Origin: a virus
Virus record (IMG/VR): IMGVR_UViG_3300047554_000329
Coordinates: 28,925 to 92,924 of that record
Strand: one strand, 5' to 3'
DNA: 64,000 nucleotides
Below the pieces are notes generated by a model, which saw only the letters and a program-made list of their open reading frames with translations, was not told the DNA's origin and made no database searches. Position numbers and translations under genes: made by a program. This document shows positions 27,487 to 36,756 of the stretch, piece after piece (position 1 is the stretch's first letter; every line of letters begins with the position of its first letter).

Positions 27487-27906
27487 ATGACAATTATTCC
27501 AGGACAGCCAATTGACTTGGCAACAATCACGCAAGCTATTAATGACCTTAACGACTTAACAGCAGTTGTAAAGACATCAACCAGTAACTCTATTTATATT
27601 GGTCAGGATGCTGTGTCTGTTCAAAACTCTACATCAAAAATGTCAATGGAGGCAGCCTACGTCAACCTTGACAAAACAGAAACAAAAGCAGACAGTGTTC
27701 CATTTAGACATACCTTTAAGACCAATTTTACAAAGCCACCAGTAGTCACAGCAACTCTATTTGAAAAATCTTCATCAGCAGTTGTTCAGAATCACTCAGT
27801 GGTCATTACCAATATTACAACTCAGGAAATTATTGGTTATGTAAAGTTTGAGGCAAGCGGAAAATTTAATTCATCAATTAATCTTATTGCCATCGGATAC
27901 GTATAA
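27487..27906 (+). CDS. Small tail/virion-associated protein
   Basis: I place the start at ATG 27487 (139 residues), because the promoter -10 box lies at 27475-27480, inside any longer frame. The N-terminus is helical (ATITQAINDLNDLTAVV); the second half is a beta sandwich (FKTNFTKPPVVTATLFEKSS, then HSVVITNITTQEIIGYV) similar to small carbohydrate-binding or H-type lectin modules at the tips of phage tails. It ends the structural region. The lectin resemblance is an impression from the strand order. Confidence 0.55.
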   Translation: MTIIPGQPIDLATITQAINDLNDLTAVVKTSTSNSIYIGQDAVSVQNSTSKMSMEAAYVNLDKTETKADSVPFRHTFKTNFTKPPVVTATLFEKSSSAVVQNHSVVITNITTQEIIGYVKFEASGKFNSSINLIAIGYV

Positions 27907-27908
27907 CA

Positions 27909-28436
27909 ATGAGCATGGATAGAGAAGCATATAACAGTGCTCCTGTAATCCCAGGCAGCAAAAAGGTTTGGTTTCTAAATGGAGACCTAGTAAGAATACA
28001 TCACTTAAATCGTTCCAACGGAATTATGTCAGTTTATAATATAAACAAAGATAGACTTGAGAGTTGCCTAGTTACTGACTTTAAGCGTAATCGCAAGAAA
28101 GCATATACTGTTGGAGAGACAGCAACTTTAGTAAATCGTCACAAAAAGTATTTACCTAATCTTATGAAACGTGGGATTATTCCACATCCAACAGGCGGTC
28201 AAAAAGGTGGGGCAACTGGATGGCAGGTCAGAAGCTATTACTCTGAGTTGCAGGTTCACGAAATTCGTGATATACTAGCCACCTACCACATTGGACAGCC
28301 ACGCAAAGATAAGCTGATTACCAATGATATAACTCCTACTAAACAGGAGTTGACAAGGCGTATGGGTGATGGTATACTTACTTATACAAGGACCGAAGAC
28401 GGTCGCTTCATTCCTGTTTGGAACGAAGAAATTTAA
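27909..28436 (+). CDS. Putative MerR-like helix-turn-helix DNA-binding protein
   Basis: The 175-residue protein contains YTVGETATLVNRHKKYLPNL at about residues 60-80, followed by a basic wing (GGQKGGATGWQVRSY) and a helix (SELQVHEIRDILATY). This resembles the winged helix of MerR/excisionase-type proteins. It sits at the junction between tail genes and replication genes, a good place for a middle-gene regulator or a replication initiator. A TGGTATACT sequence near its 3' end (about 28371-28379) could drive the following replication genes. No ligand-binding domain is visible. Confidence 0.5.
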   Translation: MSMDREAYNSAPVIPGSKKVWFLNGDLVRIHHLNRSNGIMSVYNINKDRLESCLVTDFKRNRKKAYTVGETATLVNRHKKYLPNLMKRGIIPHPTGGQKGGATGWQVRSYYSELQVHEIRDILATYHIGQPRKDKLITNDITPTKQELTRRMGDGILTYTRTEDGRFIPVWNEEI

Positions 28437-28453
28437 CGAGAGAGCAGTAGGGT

Positions 28454-28663
28454 ATGAACAACGAAGAAACTAAGGTAACAGTAGGTCTAGGCTATACGCT
28501 TAACCTAGGCAACTTTCAGTCGCTACGCATTGACATTAGCGTAACCGACAACAAGCGTGAGGGTGAAAACACCAATGACGCATTTGAGCGTGTCTACGGA
28601 TTTGTAGAGAAGAAGCTCACAGAAAAGGTAGCAGAAGCACAGTCAGAGACTGACGGTAAATAA
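28454..28663 (+). CDS. Small conserved hypothetical protein upstream of helicase
   Basis: The 69-residue protein has a beta N-terminal half (VTVGLGYTLNLGNFQSLRID) and a charged helical C-terminus (NDAFERVYGFVEKKLTEKVA). It overlaps the next start by 1 nt (TAATG) and so belongs to the replication operon. Function unknown; small proteins here often assist helicase loading or ssDNA handling, but no motif shows this. Confidence 0.65.
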   Translation: MNNEETKVTVGLGYTLNLGNFQSLRIDISVTDNKREGENTNDAFERVYGFVEKKLTEKVAEAQSETDGK

Positions 28664-28971
28664 TGGCTGAACGCAAAGACCGAATGGCTTTGCTTTCTCG
28701 TTACGCAAAGCTTCACACTAAACACTATGAAGAACGAGTAACACTCAACCTTAACGTTGAGCAGTGGGCTGCAGACGCTCTGATTGAATCCTATGGTTTA
28801 CCAGAATGCTATGACCTATTAGAGTATTACTTTTCAGTTAGCCAGACTCCAACTTGGAAATACTTTGCTAACTATGCAGACAAAATTATAGATGCTAGAG
28901 AGCAGCTACAGCAAGACATTAAAGAAAGAGCAGAACGTAGGGCGAAAGCCAAGGAGTGGTTAAATGACTAA
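28663..28971 (+). CDS. Small helical protein, possible helicase accessory
   Basis: The 102-residue protein is largely helical and basic at its C-terminus (KERAERRAKAKEWLND). It overlaps the helicase start by 8 nt and is translated just before it, which suggests partnership, perhaps as a loader or inhibitor. No AAA motif is present, so it is not a DnaC-type ATPase. Function inferred only from context. Confidence 0.6.
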   Translation: MAERKDRMALLSRYAKLHTKHYEERVTLNLNVEQWAADALIESYGLPECYDLLEYYFSVSQTPTWKYFANYADKIIDAREQLQQDIKERAERRAKAKEWLND

Positions 28972-30184
28972 TACAGAATCAAAGCTAATTTCAGCGGTAC
29001 TACAGGATAAGCAGGTTCACGTACTGCTACAAGCAAACGTAGAGAACATTCTTAGAACTCATACTGATATCTGGACATTTGTTCGTAACTATTCTGAGGC
29101 AAATGGCACTGTGCCACCAACCTCATTGGTTGTAGAGAAGTTCCGTGACTTTATTCCTGTAGAGGGTGTTGGGGCTACCAAGTATCACTTAGAAGAACTA
29201 CAGGCAGAGTTTTTGAATGACAGCCTTAAAGATGTTCTACGCTCAACTGCTGCAGAGGTTCAGGCTGGGCAGGGAACTAAGGCACTAGAAGACCTTATTC
29301 AAAAGACCTCAGAGCTAAAGAAGAACACAGCAGTTATTCGTGACATTGATGCAACAGACCTTGACTCAGCAGTAATCTACTTTGAAAACCTAGCAAAGCA
29401 ACAGGCACTAGGTGCTATTGGTATTAAGACTGGCTTGGCTGGTTTTGACAACTATCTACCTGCTGGTATTACTCCAGGTCAGCTAGGCGTATTCCTAGCC
29501 TATCCTGGTATTGGTAAGTCATGGATGGCTCTATACTTTGCTGTACAAGCATGGAAGCAAGGCAAGTCACCACTAATCATCTCTCTAGAAATGTCGGAGA
29601 CAGAAGTCCGTAACCGTGTATTTACAATCATGGGTGAGGGTTTGTGGTCACACAGAAAGATGTCCAATGGTCAGGTAGAGATTGAAGACCTAAAGCGTTG
29701 GCACAAGAAGGAACTTGCTGGCAAGCCAGAGTTCCACATCATCTCTAATGATTCTGGTGGTGAAGTTACTCCATCAGTTATCCGTGGTAAGATTGACCAG
29801 TACAAGCCAGACCTAGTTATTGTGGACTACCTACAGCTTATGTCGCCTAACCAAAAGTCGGATAACGAAACGGTACGCATGAAGAACCTGTCTCGTGAAC
29901 TAAAGCTTATGGCTATTAGCGAAGAGATGCCTATCATTGCTATCTCTTCTGCAACACCTGACGACGTTAACAAGCTTGATACTGTTCCTACACTTGGACA
30001 GACTGCTTGGTCACGTCAGATTGCATACGACGCTGACTGGGTGCTTGCTCTAGGTCGTGCTACCAACTCTGATGTCATTGAGTGTGTGTTCCGTAAGAAC
30101 CGTAATGGTTTTATGGGTGAGTTTATTGTCCAGGCTGACTTTGATAAAGGCTACTACCGATACAAGGACTTTGAAGAAAACTAG
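28964..30184 (+). CDS. Replicative DNA helicase, DnaB-like
   Basis: This 406-residue protein is a RecA-fold replicative helicase that unwinds DNA at the fork. The Walker A motif AYPGIGKSW lies near residue 180, the helicase H1a-type segment SPLIISLEMSE near 205, and Walker B DLVIVDYLQLMSP near 285. The N-terminal 140 residues are helical and shorter than in bacterial DnaB (about 470 residues in total), as in many phage versions. The primase gene follows within 260 nt, so helicase and primase are separate proteins here. Ends just before a leaderless promoter. Confidence 0.9.
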   Translation: MTNTESKLISAVLQDKQVHVLLQANVENILRTHTDIWTFVRNYSEANGTVPPTSLVVEKFRDFIPVEGVGATKYHLEELQAEFLNDSLKDVLRSTAAEVQAGQGTKALEDLIQKTSELKKNTAVIRDIDATDLDSAVIYFENLAKQQALGAIGIKTGLAGFDNYLPAGITPGQLGVFLAYPGIGKSWMALYFAVQAWKQGKSPLIISLEMSETEVRNRVFTIMGEGLWSHRKMSNGQVEIEDLKRWHKKELAGKPEFHIISNDSGGEVTPSVIRGKIDQYKPDLVIVDYLQLMSPNQKSDNETVRMKNLSRELKLMAISEEMPIIAISSATPDDVNKLDTVPTLGQTAWSRQIAYDADWVLALGRATNSDVIECVFRKNRNGFMGEFIVQADFDKGYYRYKDFEEN

Positions 30185-30185
30185 T

Positions 30186-30191
30186 TATAAT
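30186..30191 (+). promoter_or_regulatory. -10 box (TATAAT), leaderless start
   Basis: TATAAT overlaps the helicase stop region and ends 6 nt before ATG 30197. It lacks an upstream TG but has no ribosome binding site downstream either. Confidence 0.5.
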
Positions 30192-30196
30192 GGAGT

Positions 30197-30538
30197 ATGG
30201 TCAACTTACACCATAAGCCAATTAAACACTTTTTCTTGGATGGTCAAATCCACGATGAAGCAGCTATCGGTAGACTTAAAACTGAATACATCAGACTAGT
30301 CACCGCAGAAATGCGTCTATCTGGATATGTGCCAAGGCTTGACATTGACCCAGATTTTACGATAGAATTTAATAGCAAAACAGAATATTTTACATTTCAA
30401 TTATCAATGTACGGAACATATGTAGGAAGAAGAAAGAGCGAATGGATTACAGGAATAGACGGAACAGTAGCGTATACACGCCAGAACAAATCAAACGAGT
30501 CCTTGCAGGGTCAGGAATCAACGTCGAATCAGAAGTAG
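30197..30538 (+). CDS. Hypothetical protein overlapping primase start
   Basis: The 113-residue protein has a histidine-rich N-terminus (MVNLHHKPIKHFFLDG), a helical middle and a strand-rich segment (DPDFTIEFNSKTEYFTFQLS). The last 32 codons overlap the primase gene in another reading frame, an unusually long overlap for this compact genome; the C-terminal tail is polar (Gln/Ser/Asn) and may be a by-product of encoding primase. I do not recognise the family. Confidence 0.6.
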   Translation: MVNLHHKPIKHFFLDGQIHDEAAIGRLKTEYIRLVTAEMRLSGYVPRLDIDPDFTIEFNSKTEYFTFQLSMYGTYVGRRKSEWITGIDGTVAYTRQNKSNESLQGQESTSNQK

Positions 30539-31383
30539 ATTCAGACTACATTATCTTCTGCCCATTCCACAATAACCATCGCTCACCTGCTGGAGAAATT
30601 GACAAGCGTTCTGGGTTCTTCTTTTGCTTCTCCTGTCAGCACGTTTGTGACCTAACTGCTTTTGTTATGCATACTTCTAGTCGTACCTACTTTGAGGCGG
30701 TACGCTTTATTAAATCCAAGGAAACAGAGACTGACCTTTCTTATCAAATTAATCAAGCATTGGTGGTCAAGCCAGACTACACACCATACGATGAATTGCA
30801 GATTAAACGACTAAACCAGCAAGCTCTAGACTCTCCTAGAGCATTAAGATACTACTCTGGAAGGCTCATAAACGAGGCTTCAATCCGCAAATTCGACTTG
30901 GGGTATAGTGAGAAGCAAGACATGGTTACAATCCCTGTAGCGTCCCCTGAAGGCGTTTCAGTGGGGTTTGTGGGCAGGTCCGTAGAGGGTAAAGACTTTA
31001 AAAATACACCAGGACTGCCAAAGAGCAAAGTCCTATTTAACCTACACAGAGTAAAAGCATCTAGTAAAGTCTATGTGGTTGAATCATCATTTGATGCAAT
31101 TCGACTTGACCAGTGTGGCTTTCCTGCTGTAGCAACTCTTGGAGCAAACGTATCCAAGATACAAACAGACCTACTTCAAAAGTATTTCAATGAGATATAT
31201 GTCATTGCAGATAACGATGAAGCTGGCGGTAACATGAAAGACAAGCTTATTGAAAGACTTGGCAGCCGTGTTAGCGTTATCAAATTAGATAAACAATATA
31301 AGGATATTGGCGATATGTCAGATGAAGCAATCAAGAATCTTGAGGAATCATTTGACAATACTATCGCTGGTATGCTAAACTAG
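30442..31383 (+). CDS. DNA primase, DnaG type
   Basis: The 313-residue protein synthesises RNA primers for the fork. A zinc ribbon (CPFHNNH at about residues 39-45 and CFSC near 60) is followed by the catalytic core, and the TOPRIM domain shows the acidic motif VYVVESSFDAIRL near 210 and YVIADNDEAGG near 255. It lacks the C-terminal helicase-binding domain of full bacterial DnaG (about 600 residues), consistent with a minimal phage primase. It begins inside the preceding gene, whose overlap of 97 nt is in another frame. Confidence 0.88.
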   Translation: MDYRNRRNSSVYTPEQIKRVLAGSGINVESEVDSDYIIFCPFHNNHRSPAGEIDKRSGFFFCFSCQHVCDLTAFVMHTSSRTYFEAVRFIKSKETETDLSYQINQALVVKPDYTPYDELQIKRLNQQALDSPRALRYYSGRLINEASIRKFDLGYSEKQDMVTIPVASPEGVSVGFVGRSVEGKDFKNTPGLPKSKVLFNLHRVKASSKVYVVESSFDAIRLDQCGFPAVATLGANVSKIQTDLLQKYFNEIYVIADNDEAGGNMKDKLIERLGSRVSVIKLDKQYKDIGDMSDEAIKNLEESFDNTIAGMLN

Positions 31384-31412
31384 TAATCCGCTAAAAACAT
31401 AAGGAGAATATT

Positions 31413-32078
31413 ATGAGCGTAATTAGAGGGCTAAAAGACATCAACGCACTAGTTGACAAGCCAAAGTATGACAGCACCGCAAACGGTGGACAGAAGATTC
31501 GCTGGGTAAAACTAGCTGATGGACAGTCTGCTAAGATTCGTTTTGTTGAAGAGCTAGACAGCGAATCAGCGAACTATAACGAGGGTCGTGGACTTTCGGT
31601 AGTAATCGCAGAACACACCAATCCAAAGGATTACAAGCTTAAGGCAGCCTGTACCATTGACTCAGAGGGTCGTTGCTACGGTTGTGAGATGGCTCGCAAG
31701 GAGCCAAAGTCAGGTTGGCGTTCACGCCTCCGCTTCTACTGCAACGTTATCATTGACGACAGCACAGAAGCACCTTATGTGGCTGTTTGGTCACAGGGTA
31801 TCAGCAAGCAGTCAGCATTCAACACCATTCGTGAGTATGCTCTAGAGACTGGTTCTATCTCAAACCTTGAGTGGAAGATTAAGCGTAACGGTCAGGGAAC
31901 TGAGACCAGCTACACCTTGCTTCCAACCAAGCCAGACTCAGAGCCATATGCCTGGGGAGAGGTTGAAGCATTTGACCTTGAGAAGGTTGTCCGTGAGATT
32001 CCTTACGCAGAGCAGGAGAACTTCTACTTCGGCTTTGGTCAGACCGCTTCGGTAACTTCAAGCAACACCGACTGGTAA
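31413..32078 (+). CDS. Single-stranded DNA-binding protein (gp32-like)
   Basis: The 221-residue protein has the arrangement expected of a zinc-containing phage ssDNA-binding protein: a basic N-terminal region, a central OB-like domain with a CTIDSEGRCYGCEMA metal-knuckle at about residues 78-92, aromatic strands (LRFYCNVIIDD) and a short C-terminal tail ending in an acidic/aromatic NTDW. Placed between primase and polymerase, preceded by AAGGAG. The tail is less acidic than in T4 gp32. Alternative: another OB-fold protein of the replisome. Confidence 0.6.
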   Translation: MSVIRGLKDINALVDKPKYDSTANGGQKIRWVKLADGQSAKIRFVEELDSESANYNEGRGLSVVIAEHTNPKDYKLKAACTIDSEGRCYGCEMARKEPKSGWRSRLRFYCNVIIDDSTEAPYVAVWSQGISKQSAFNTIREYALETGSISNLEWKIKRNGQGTETSYTLLPTKPDSEPYAWGEVEAFDLEKVVREIPYAEQENFYFGFGQTASVTSSNTDW

Positions 32079-32142
32079 AACATAGAGCTGGGCATCTCTA
32101 CAAACTGCCCCACACAAACTTTTATTACTAGCGAAGGAAACA

Positions 32143-35100
32143 ATGAGCTACGCTCCACTTCACGTTCACACACACTATAGCCTATTCGATGGCATTGCTA
32201 CACCACAGGAGTACGTTGACCGTGCTGTGTCTGTGGGTATGACCTCTATCTCAATCACAGACCACGGTTCTCTATCTGGTCACCGTGAGATGTATCGTGC
32301 TGCCAAAGCAGCAGGTATCAAGCCAATCCTTGGAGTTGAAGGATATATCTGTAAAGACCGCTTTGACCACGAAGAAAAGGATAAGACAGACCTACTCAAC
32401 CTAAACTACAACCACCTTATCATTCTTGCCAAGAACAAGGTAGGTCTAGAAAACCTTAACAAGCTTAATGAGCTTGCCTGGACAGAGGGTTTCTTTAAGA
32501 AGCCTCGTATGGACTGGAGCATTCTAGAGCAATACAAAGAGGGTCTAGTCATTACTTCTGGATGTCTTTCAGGATTTCTTTGCAAGGCTATCGAAGCAGA
32601 CAACCTAGCAGTAGCCAAGGAACACATCAAGTGGGCTAAGGATACTTTTGGTGACGACTACTACATTGAAGTTATGCCACACAACCCTGCAGAAGTAAAC
32701 AAGATGCTACTTGACCTTGCAGATGAATTTGGTATCAAGCCTGTAATTACTCCAGACTGCCACCACGCAGACAAGTCACAGCGTGACATTCAAGAACTCA
32801 AGCTTATCCTAAACTCATACTCTAACAAAACTGAGAAAGAAGTAACTTTCGCTGGTACTCAGAAGTACGACAACCTTATGGACAAGCTAGACTACTTGTA
32901 TGGTGCAGACCGTCAGATGTCTTTCAAGAACTTTGAGATTCACCTATTGTCTGACGAAGAGATGCGTAACGCCATGCTTGCTCAGGGCATTGACCGTGAA
33001 GATATGTACCAGAACAGCAAGGACATTGCAGACCAGATTGAAGACTATGAGATTCAAGATAATCTAGATTTGCTTCCAGCACAGTATGTTAACCCAGACC
33101 AAGAGCTATATGAACTAGCGATTGAGGGGCTTACTAAGCGTGGACTACACACTAACCAGGAGTACCTAGACAGACTTGATGAAGAGCTTTCTGTTATCAA
33201 AGACAAGAAGTTTGGACCTTACTTCCTAGTTGTTCGTAATATGATTAACTGGGCTAAGAAAGAAGACATCATGGTAGGACCAGGACGTGGTTCTGCTGCG
33301 GGTTCACTGCTCTGCTATGCTCTTGGTATCACAGACGTAGACCCAATTCAGCATGGTCTTCTGTTCTTCCGATTCATTAACCCAGAGCGTAACGACTTCC
33401 CAGATATCGATACAGATATCCAGGACTCACGCCGAGAAGAGGTTAAGGACTACCTTGTTCGCCAATACCGTCACGTTGCATCTATTGCAACATTCCTTGA
33501 GTTCAAGGGCAAGGGTATTGTTCGTGACGTGGCTCGTGTTCTAAACATTCCGCTACCTGACGTTAACAAGGTTCTTAAGCTTGTAGACGACTGGGACGAG
33601 TACCTAACGTCTAAGTCAACAGCAGAGTTCCGTGAGAAGTATCCAGAGATTGAAGAGTATGGCGAGCAATTGCGTGGTCGTATTCGTGGTACTGGTATCC
33701 ACGCTGCAGGTGTTGTAACGTCTAAGGAGCCTATCTTTAAGTTCGCACCACTAGAAACACGTACCAGTCCTGGCAATAAGGAGCGTATCCCTGTTGTGGC
33801 GGTAGACATGGAAGAAGCAGAGCGTATCGGTCTGATTAAGATTGACGCACTTGGTCTAAAGACTCTATCCGTTATTCAGGACACGCTAAAGATTATTGAA
33901 GAGCGTACTAACGAGAAGATTGACCTACACAAGATTGACATGGAAGACAAAAAGGTTTACGCCATGTTGTCTGACGGATTCACCAAGGGCGTGTTCCAGT
34001 GTGAAGCCACACCATACACAAACCTGCTAGTTAAGATGGGTGTTAAAAACTTTAATGAGTTGGCTGCATCTAACGCTCTAGTTCGCCCAGGTGCTATGAA
34101 CACCATTGGTAAAGACTACATTGCTCGTAAGCATGGTAAGCAAAACCTAGACTACAAGCACGTCAACATGAAGAAGTTTACCGAAGAGACTTACGGATGT
34201 ATTCTTTATCAGGAACAAGTTATGCTTGCTTGTACTGAACTTGGTGGAATGACCATGGCAGAAGCTGACAAGGTTCGTAAGATTATTGGTAAGAAAAAGG
34301 ATGCTAAAGAGTTCAAGCAGTTCCAAGACAAGTTTGTTGAGGGTGCTTCACGCTTCCTATCTCCAAACGTTGCAGAAGACCTGTGGCACGACTTTGAGGC
34401 TCACGCAGGGTACTCGTTCAACAAGTCTCACGCTGTAGCATACTCAACGCTATCATACTGGACAGCATGGCTAAAGTATCACTATCCAATTGAGTTTATG
34501 TATTCATTGCTCAAGAACGAGGGCGACAAGGATGCTCGCACAGAGTACCTAATCGAAGCAAAGCGTATGGGTATTCCTATCCGTCTACCACACATCAACG
34601 ACTCAGACATTGACTTTACAATCGAAGGAAAGGGAATCCGCTTTGGACTTTCAGCAATCAAATACATTTCTGACAACATTGCTTCTAAGTATATTGCTGC
34701 TCGCCCTTTTAGCTCCTACAAACAACTTGAGGAGTTTAGTTTTGGCAAGGGCAATGGTGTTAATAGCCGTGCCTTGCAAGCTCTTCGTCTTATTGGTGCT
34801 GCAACTTTTGATGATAATCCTAGGAATGATGAAGAAGTTAAAGAAAATCTTTACGAATACCTAAACCTACCAGAGTTTAACGTATCGATTCCACAGCACT
34901 ACCACGCATTTATTAATGACGTAGAAGAGTATGAGGAAAAGGGTTCGTTTATCCTAATGGGTATGGTCAAGGGTATCAAGCGTGGCAAAGGTTGGTCACG
35001 AGTTGAGATTCTAGATAAGACTGGTAGTGTTGGCATCTTCGATGAAGAGCAGTCAACTATCGAAGCAGGTCGCACTTACATCTTGCTGGCAAGCGATAAC

Positions 35101-35418
35101 AGAATTGTTACTGCTATTCCAGCAGACGAGATTAAGGGAAACCAAACAGGATTGATTAAGATTCTAAACTTCCGTATGCTGCCATACAAAGAGGATGAAC
35201 TCTTTGTGGTATCATTCAAGCCACGAGTTACCAAGACAGGTAAGAAGATGGCTTCCCTAGTGCTAGCAGACGCTACACGGACGCTACACAGCGTTACAGT
35301 ATTCCCTACGGCTTTCTCCAAGGCTTATATGAAGATTGACGAGGGTAACGTATACAAATTCTCTTTGGGTAAAACTAAAGACGGAACAACAATTATGGAG
35401 GATGTATTTAATGTTTGA
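32143..35418 (+). CDS. DNA polymerase III alpha subunit (DnaE type)
   Basis: The 1091-residue polymerase opens with a PHP domain (HVHTHYSLFDG at residues 7-17, TDHGSLSGH near 46). The C-family palm has GRGSAAGSLLCYALG near 381 and the catalytic DIDTDIQD near 421, with a third acidic residue in LIKIDALGLKTL near 565. The C-terminal part contains an OB fold (GSFILMGMVKGIKRG). No 3'-5' exonuclease motif is seen outside the PHP domain, so proofreading would depend on PHP or the host. It is slightly shorter than bacterial DnaE. It overlaps the MazG-like gene by 8 nt. Confidence 0.93.
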   Translation: MSYAPLHVHTHYSLFDGIATPQEYVDRAVSVGMTSISITDHGSLSGHREMYRAAKAAGIKPILGVEGYICKDRFDHEEKDKTDLLNLNYNHLIILAKNKVGLENLNKLNELAWTEGFFKKPRMDWSILEQYKEGLVITSGCLSGFLCKAIEADNLAVAKEHIKWAKDTFGDDYYIEVMPHNPAEVNKMLLDLADEFGIKPVITPDCHHADKSQRDIQELKLILNSYSNKTEKEVTFAGTQKYDNLMDKLDYLYGADRQMSFKNFEIHLLSDEEMRNAMLAQGIDREDMYQNSKDIADQIEDYEIQDNLDLLPAQYVNPDQELYELAIEGLTKRGLHTNQEYLDRLDEELSVIKDKKFGPYFLVVRNMINWAKKEDIMVGPGRGSAAGSLLCYALGITDVDPIQHGLLFFRFINPERNDFPDIDTDIQDSRREEVKDYLVRQYRHVASIATFLEFKGKGIVRDVARVLNIPLPDVNKVLKLVDDWDEYLTSKSTAEFREKYPEIEEYGEQLRGRIRGTGIHAAGVVTSKEPIFKFAPLETRTSPGNKERIPVVAVDMEEAERIGLIKIDALGLKTLSVIQDTLKIIEERTNEKIDLHKIDMEDKKVYAMLSDGFTKGVFQCEATPYTNLLVKMGVKNFNELAASNALVRPGAMNTIGKDYIARKHGKQNLDYKHVNMKKFTEETYGCILYQEQVMLACTELGGMTMAEADKVRKIIGKKKDAKEFKQFQDKFVEGASRFLSPNVAEDLWHDFEAHAGYSFNKSHAVAYSTLSYWTAWLKYHYPIEFMYSLLKNEGDKDARTEYLIEAKRMGIPIRLPHINDSDIDFTIEGKGIRFGLSAIKYISDNIASKYIAARPFSSYKQLEEFSFGKGNGVNSRALQALRLIGAATFDDNPRNDEEVKENLYEYLNLPEFNVSIPQHYHAFINDVEEYEEKGSFILMGMVKGIKRGKGWSRVEILDKTGSVGIFDEEQSTIEAGRTYILLASDNRIVTAIPADEIKGNQTGLIKILNFRMLPYKEDELFVVSFKPRVTKTGKKMASLVLADATRTLHSVTVFPTAFSKAYMKIDEGNVYKFSLGKTKDGTTIMEDVFNV

Positions 35419-35746
35419 TGAAGTATCGCAACACCTGCACGAGGTTGCAGTAGAAAAAGGTTTCTGGGATGTGATTAAAGATGCTCCGCAAGAGCAGGTA
35501 GACATCTTTATGACCAAGCAACTGATGATGATTGTATCAGAGGCTACAGAGGTTATGGAGGCTATTCGTAAGTCACACGGTCCAGAGGCAGTAGCAGACG
35601 AGGTGGCAGATATTCTTATCCGCACACTTGACCTGTACGCAGGATTGCTTGAGCACGAATACACAAACGTATCACTTGACGAAGCATTTGAAAAGAAGAC
35701 TGCTTTTAACAAGTCACGACCACAGAAGCATGGGGTAAAGTTTTAA
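35411..35746 (+). CDS. MazG-like nucleotide pyrophosphohydrolase
   Basis: ATG 35411 (preceded by GGAGG at 35397-35401) gives 111 residues. The helical protein contains the acidic metal-binding pattern of the MazG/all-alpha NTP-PPase family: SEATEVMEAIR near residue 40 and DEVADILIRTLDLYA near 62. Such enzymes remove non-canonical or excess (d)NTPs, or adjust ppGpp-type signals in phage-infected cells. It is translationally coupled to the polymerase through an 8-nt overlap, which supports a dNTP-pool role. Confidence 0.72.
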   Translation: MFDEVSQHLHEVAVEKGFWDVIKDAPQEQVDIFMTKQLMMIVSEATEVMEAIRKSHGPEAVADEVADILIRTLDLYAGLLEHEYTNVSLDEAFEKKTAFNKSRPQKHGVKF

Positions 35747-36756
35747 TGACAACCATGGAAGAAGCTCTAGCATTGCTAGACCCAAAGATTAGAAAGCGTC
35801 TAACTAACGGTGTGGGCTTTACTACAACGTTCCAGAAGACCCCTAGCTATGGTCTAAACCGTGCTCTTAATGGTGGATTGCCATATGGTCGTCAGGTGCT
35901 TATCTGGGGCAGCAAGTCGTCTGCAAAGTCGTCTCTCTGCCTACAGATGATTGCCCTGGCTCAAGAAGAGGGTAAGCTCTGTGCCTGGATTGATGCTGAG
36001 ATGTCTTACTCAGAGGACTGGGCTAAGAAGCTTGGGGTAGACACAGACAACCTAATCGTATCACAGGCTCGTACCATCAATGAGATGGTAGATGTTGGCA
36101 CTGCTCTAATGAACGCAGGTGTGGACCTGATTGTTATTGACTCAATCACCTCGCTACTACCAGCAATCTACTTTGAAAAGGGAACAGATGAACTTAAGGA
36201 ACTTGAAAACACTAAGCAAATCGGTGCTGAGTCAAGAGACTTTAGCAACGCTTGGAAGATGCTTAACTACGCTAATAACAAAGTTAAGCCTACTATGCTT
36301 GTCCTTATTAGCCAGTCTAGGAATAATATTTCTGCTATGTATACTTCTCAGCAGCCTAGCGGTGGTCAAGCTACTAAGTTTTATTCATCGACGGTTATCA
36401 AGCTATTCAGTTCCGAATCAGACAATCAGGCTATTAAGGGAAAAATTGCTGTTGGAGATAAACTCATTGAGGAAAAGGTTGGACGCAAAGTTCGTTGGGA
36501 AGTCCAGTTCTCCAAGACATCGCCAGCCTTCCAGTCTGGGGAGTACGATTTTTATTTCCGTGGGGACGTTGGTGTTGATAGCATCGGTGACCTCGTGGAT
36601 ACTGCAGAAATGATGGGTATTGTAAGTCGTACAGGAGCCTGGTACATCCTACCAGATGGCTCTAAGCTGCAGGGTAGAGAAGCATTTGTGAATCGTGTTC
36701 GTGAAGACCTAGACTTGCAAGACTCTATTAAGGCACAGGTCAATGGCGAAGTATAA
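35746..36756 (+). CDS. RecA/UvsX-type recombinase
   Basis: This 336-residue ATPase matches RecA through its core: NTP site LIWGSKSSAKSSL near residue 55, LCAWIDAEMSYS near 78, Walker B DLIVIDSITSL near 128, and a TMLVLISQSRNNI strand near 185. It should drive strand exchange and repair during replication. The P-loop reads GSKSSAKS, with Ala where Walker A motifs normally have Gly before Lys; the rest of the site is intact. The L2 region follows normally. Overlaps its upstream neighbour by 1 nt. Confidence 0.88.
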   Translation: MTTMEEALALLDPKIRKRLTNGVGFTTTFQKTPSYGLNRALNGGLPYGRQVLIWGSKSSAKSSLCLQMIALAQEEGKLCAWIDAEMSYSEDWAKKLGVDTDNLIVSQARTINEMVDVGTALMNAGVDLIVIDSITSLLPAIYFEKGTDELKELENTKQIGAESRDFSNAWKMLNYANNKVKPTMLVLISQSRNNISAMYTSQQPSGGQATKFYSSTVIKLFSSESDNQAIKGKIAVGDKLIEEKVGRKVRWEVQFSKTSPAFQSGEYDFYFRGDVGVDSIGDLVDTAEMMGIVSRTGAWYILPDGSKLQGREAFVNRVREDLDLQDSIKAQVNGEV

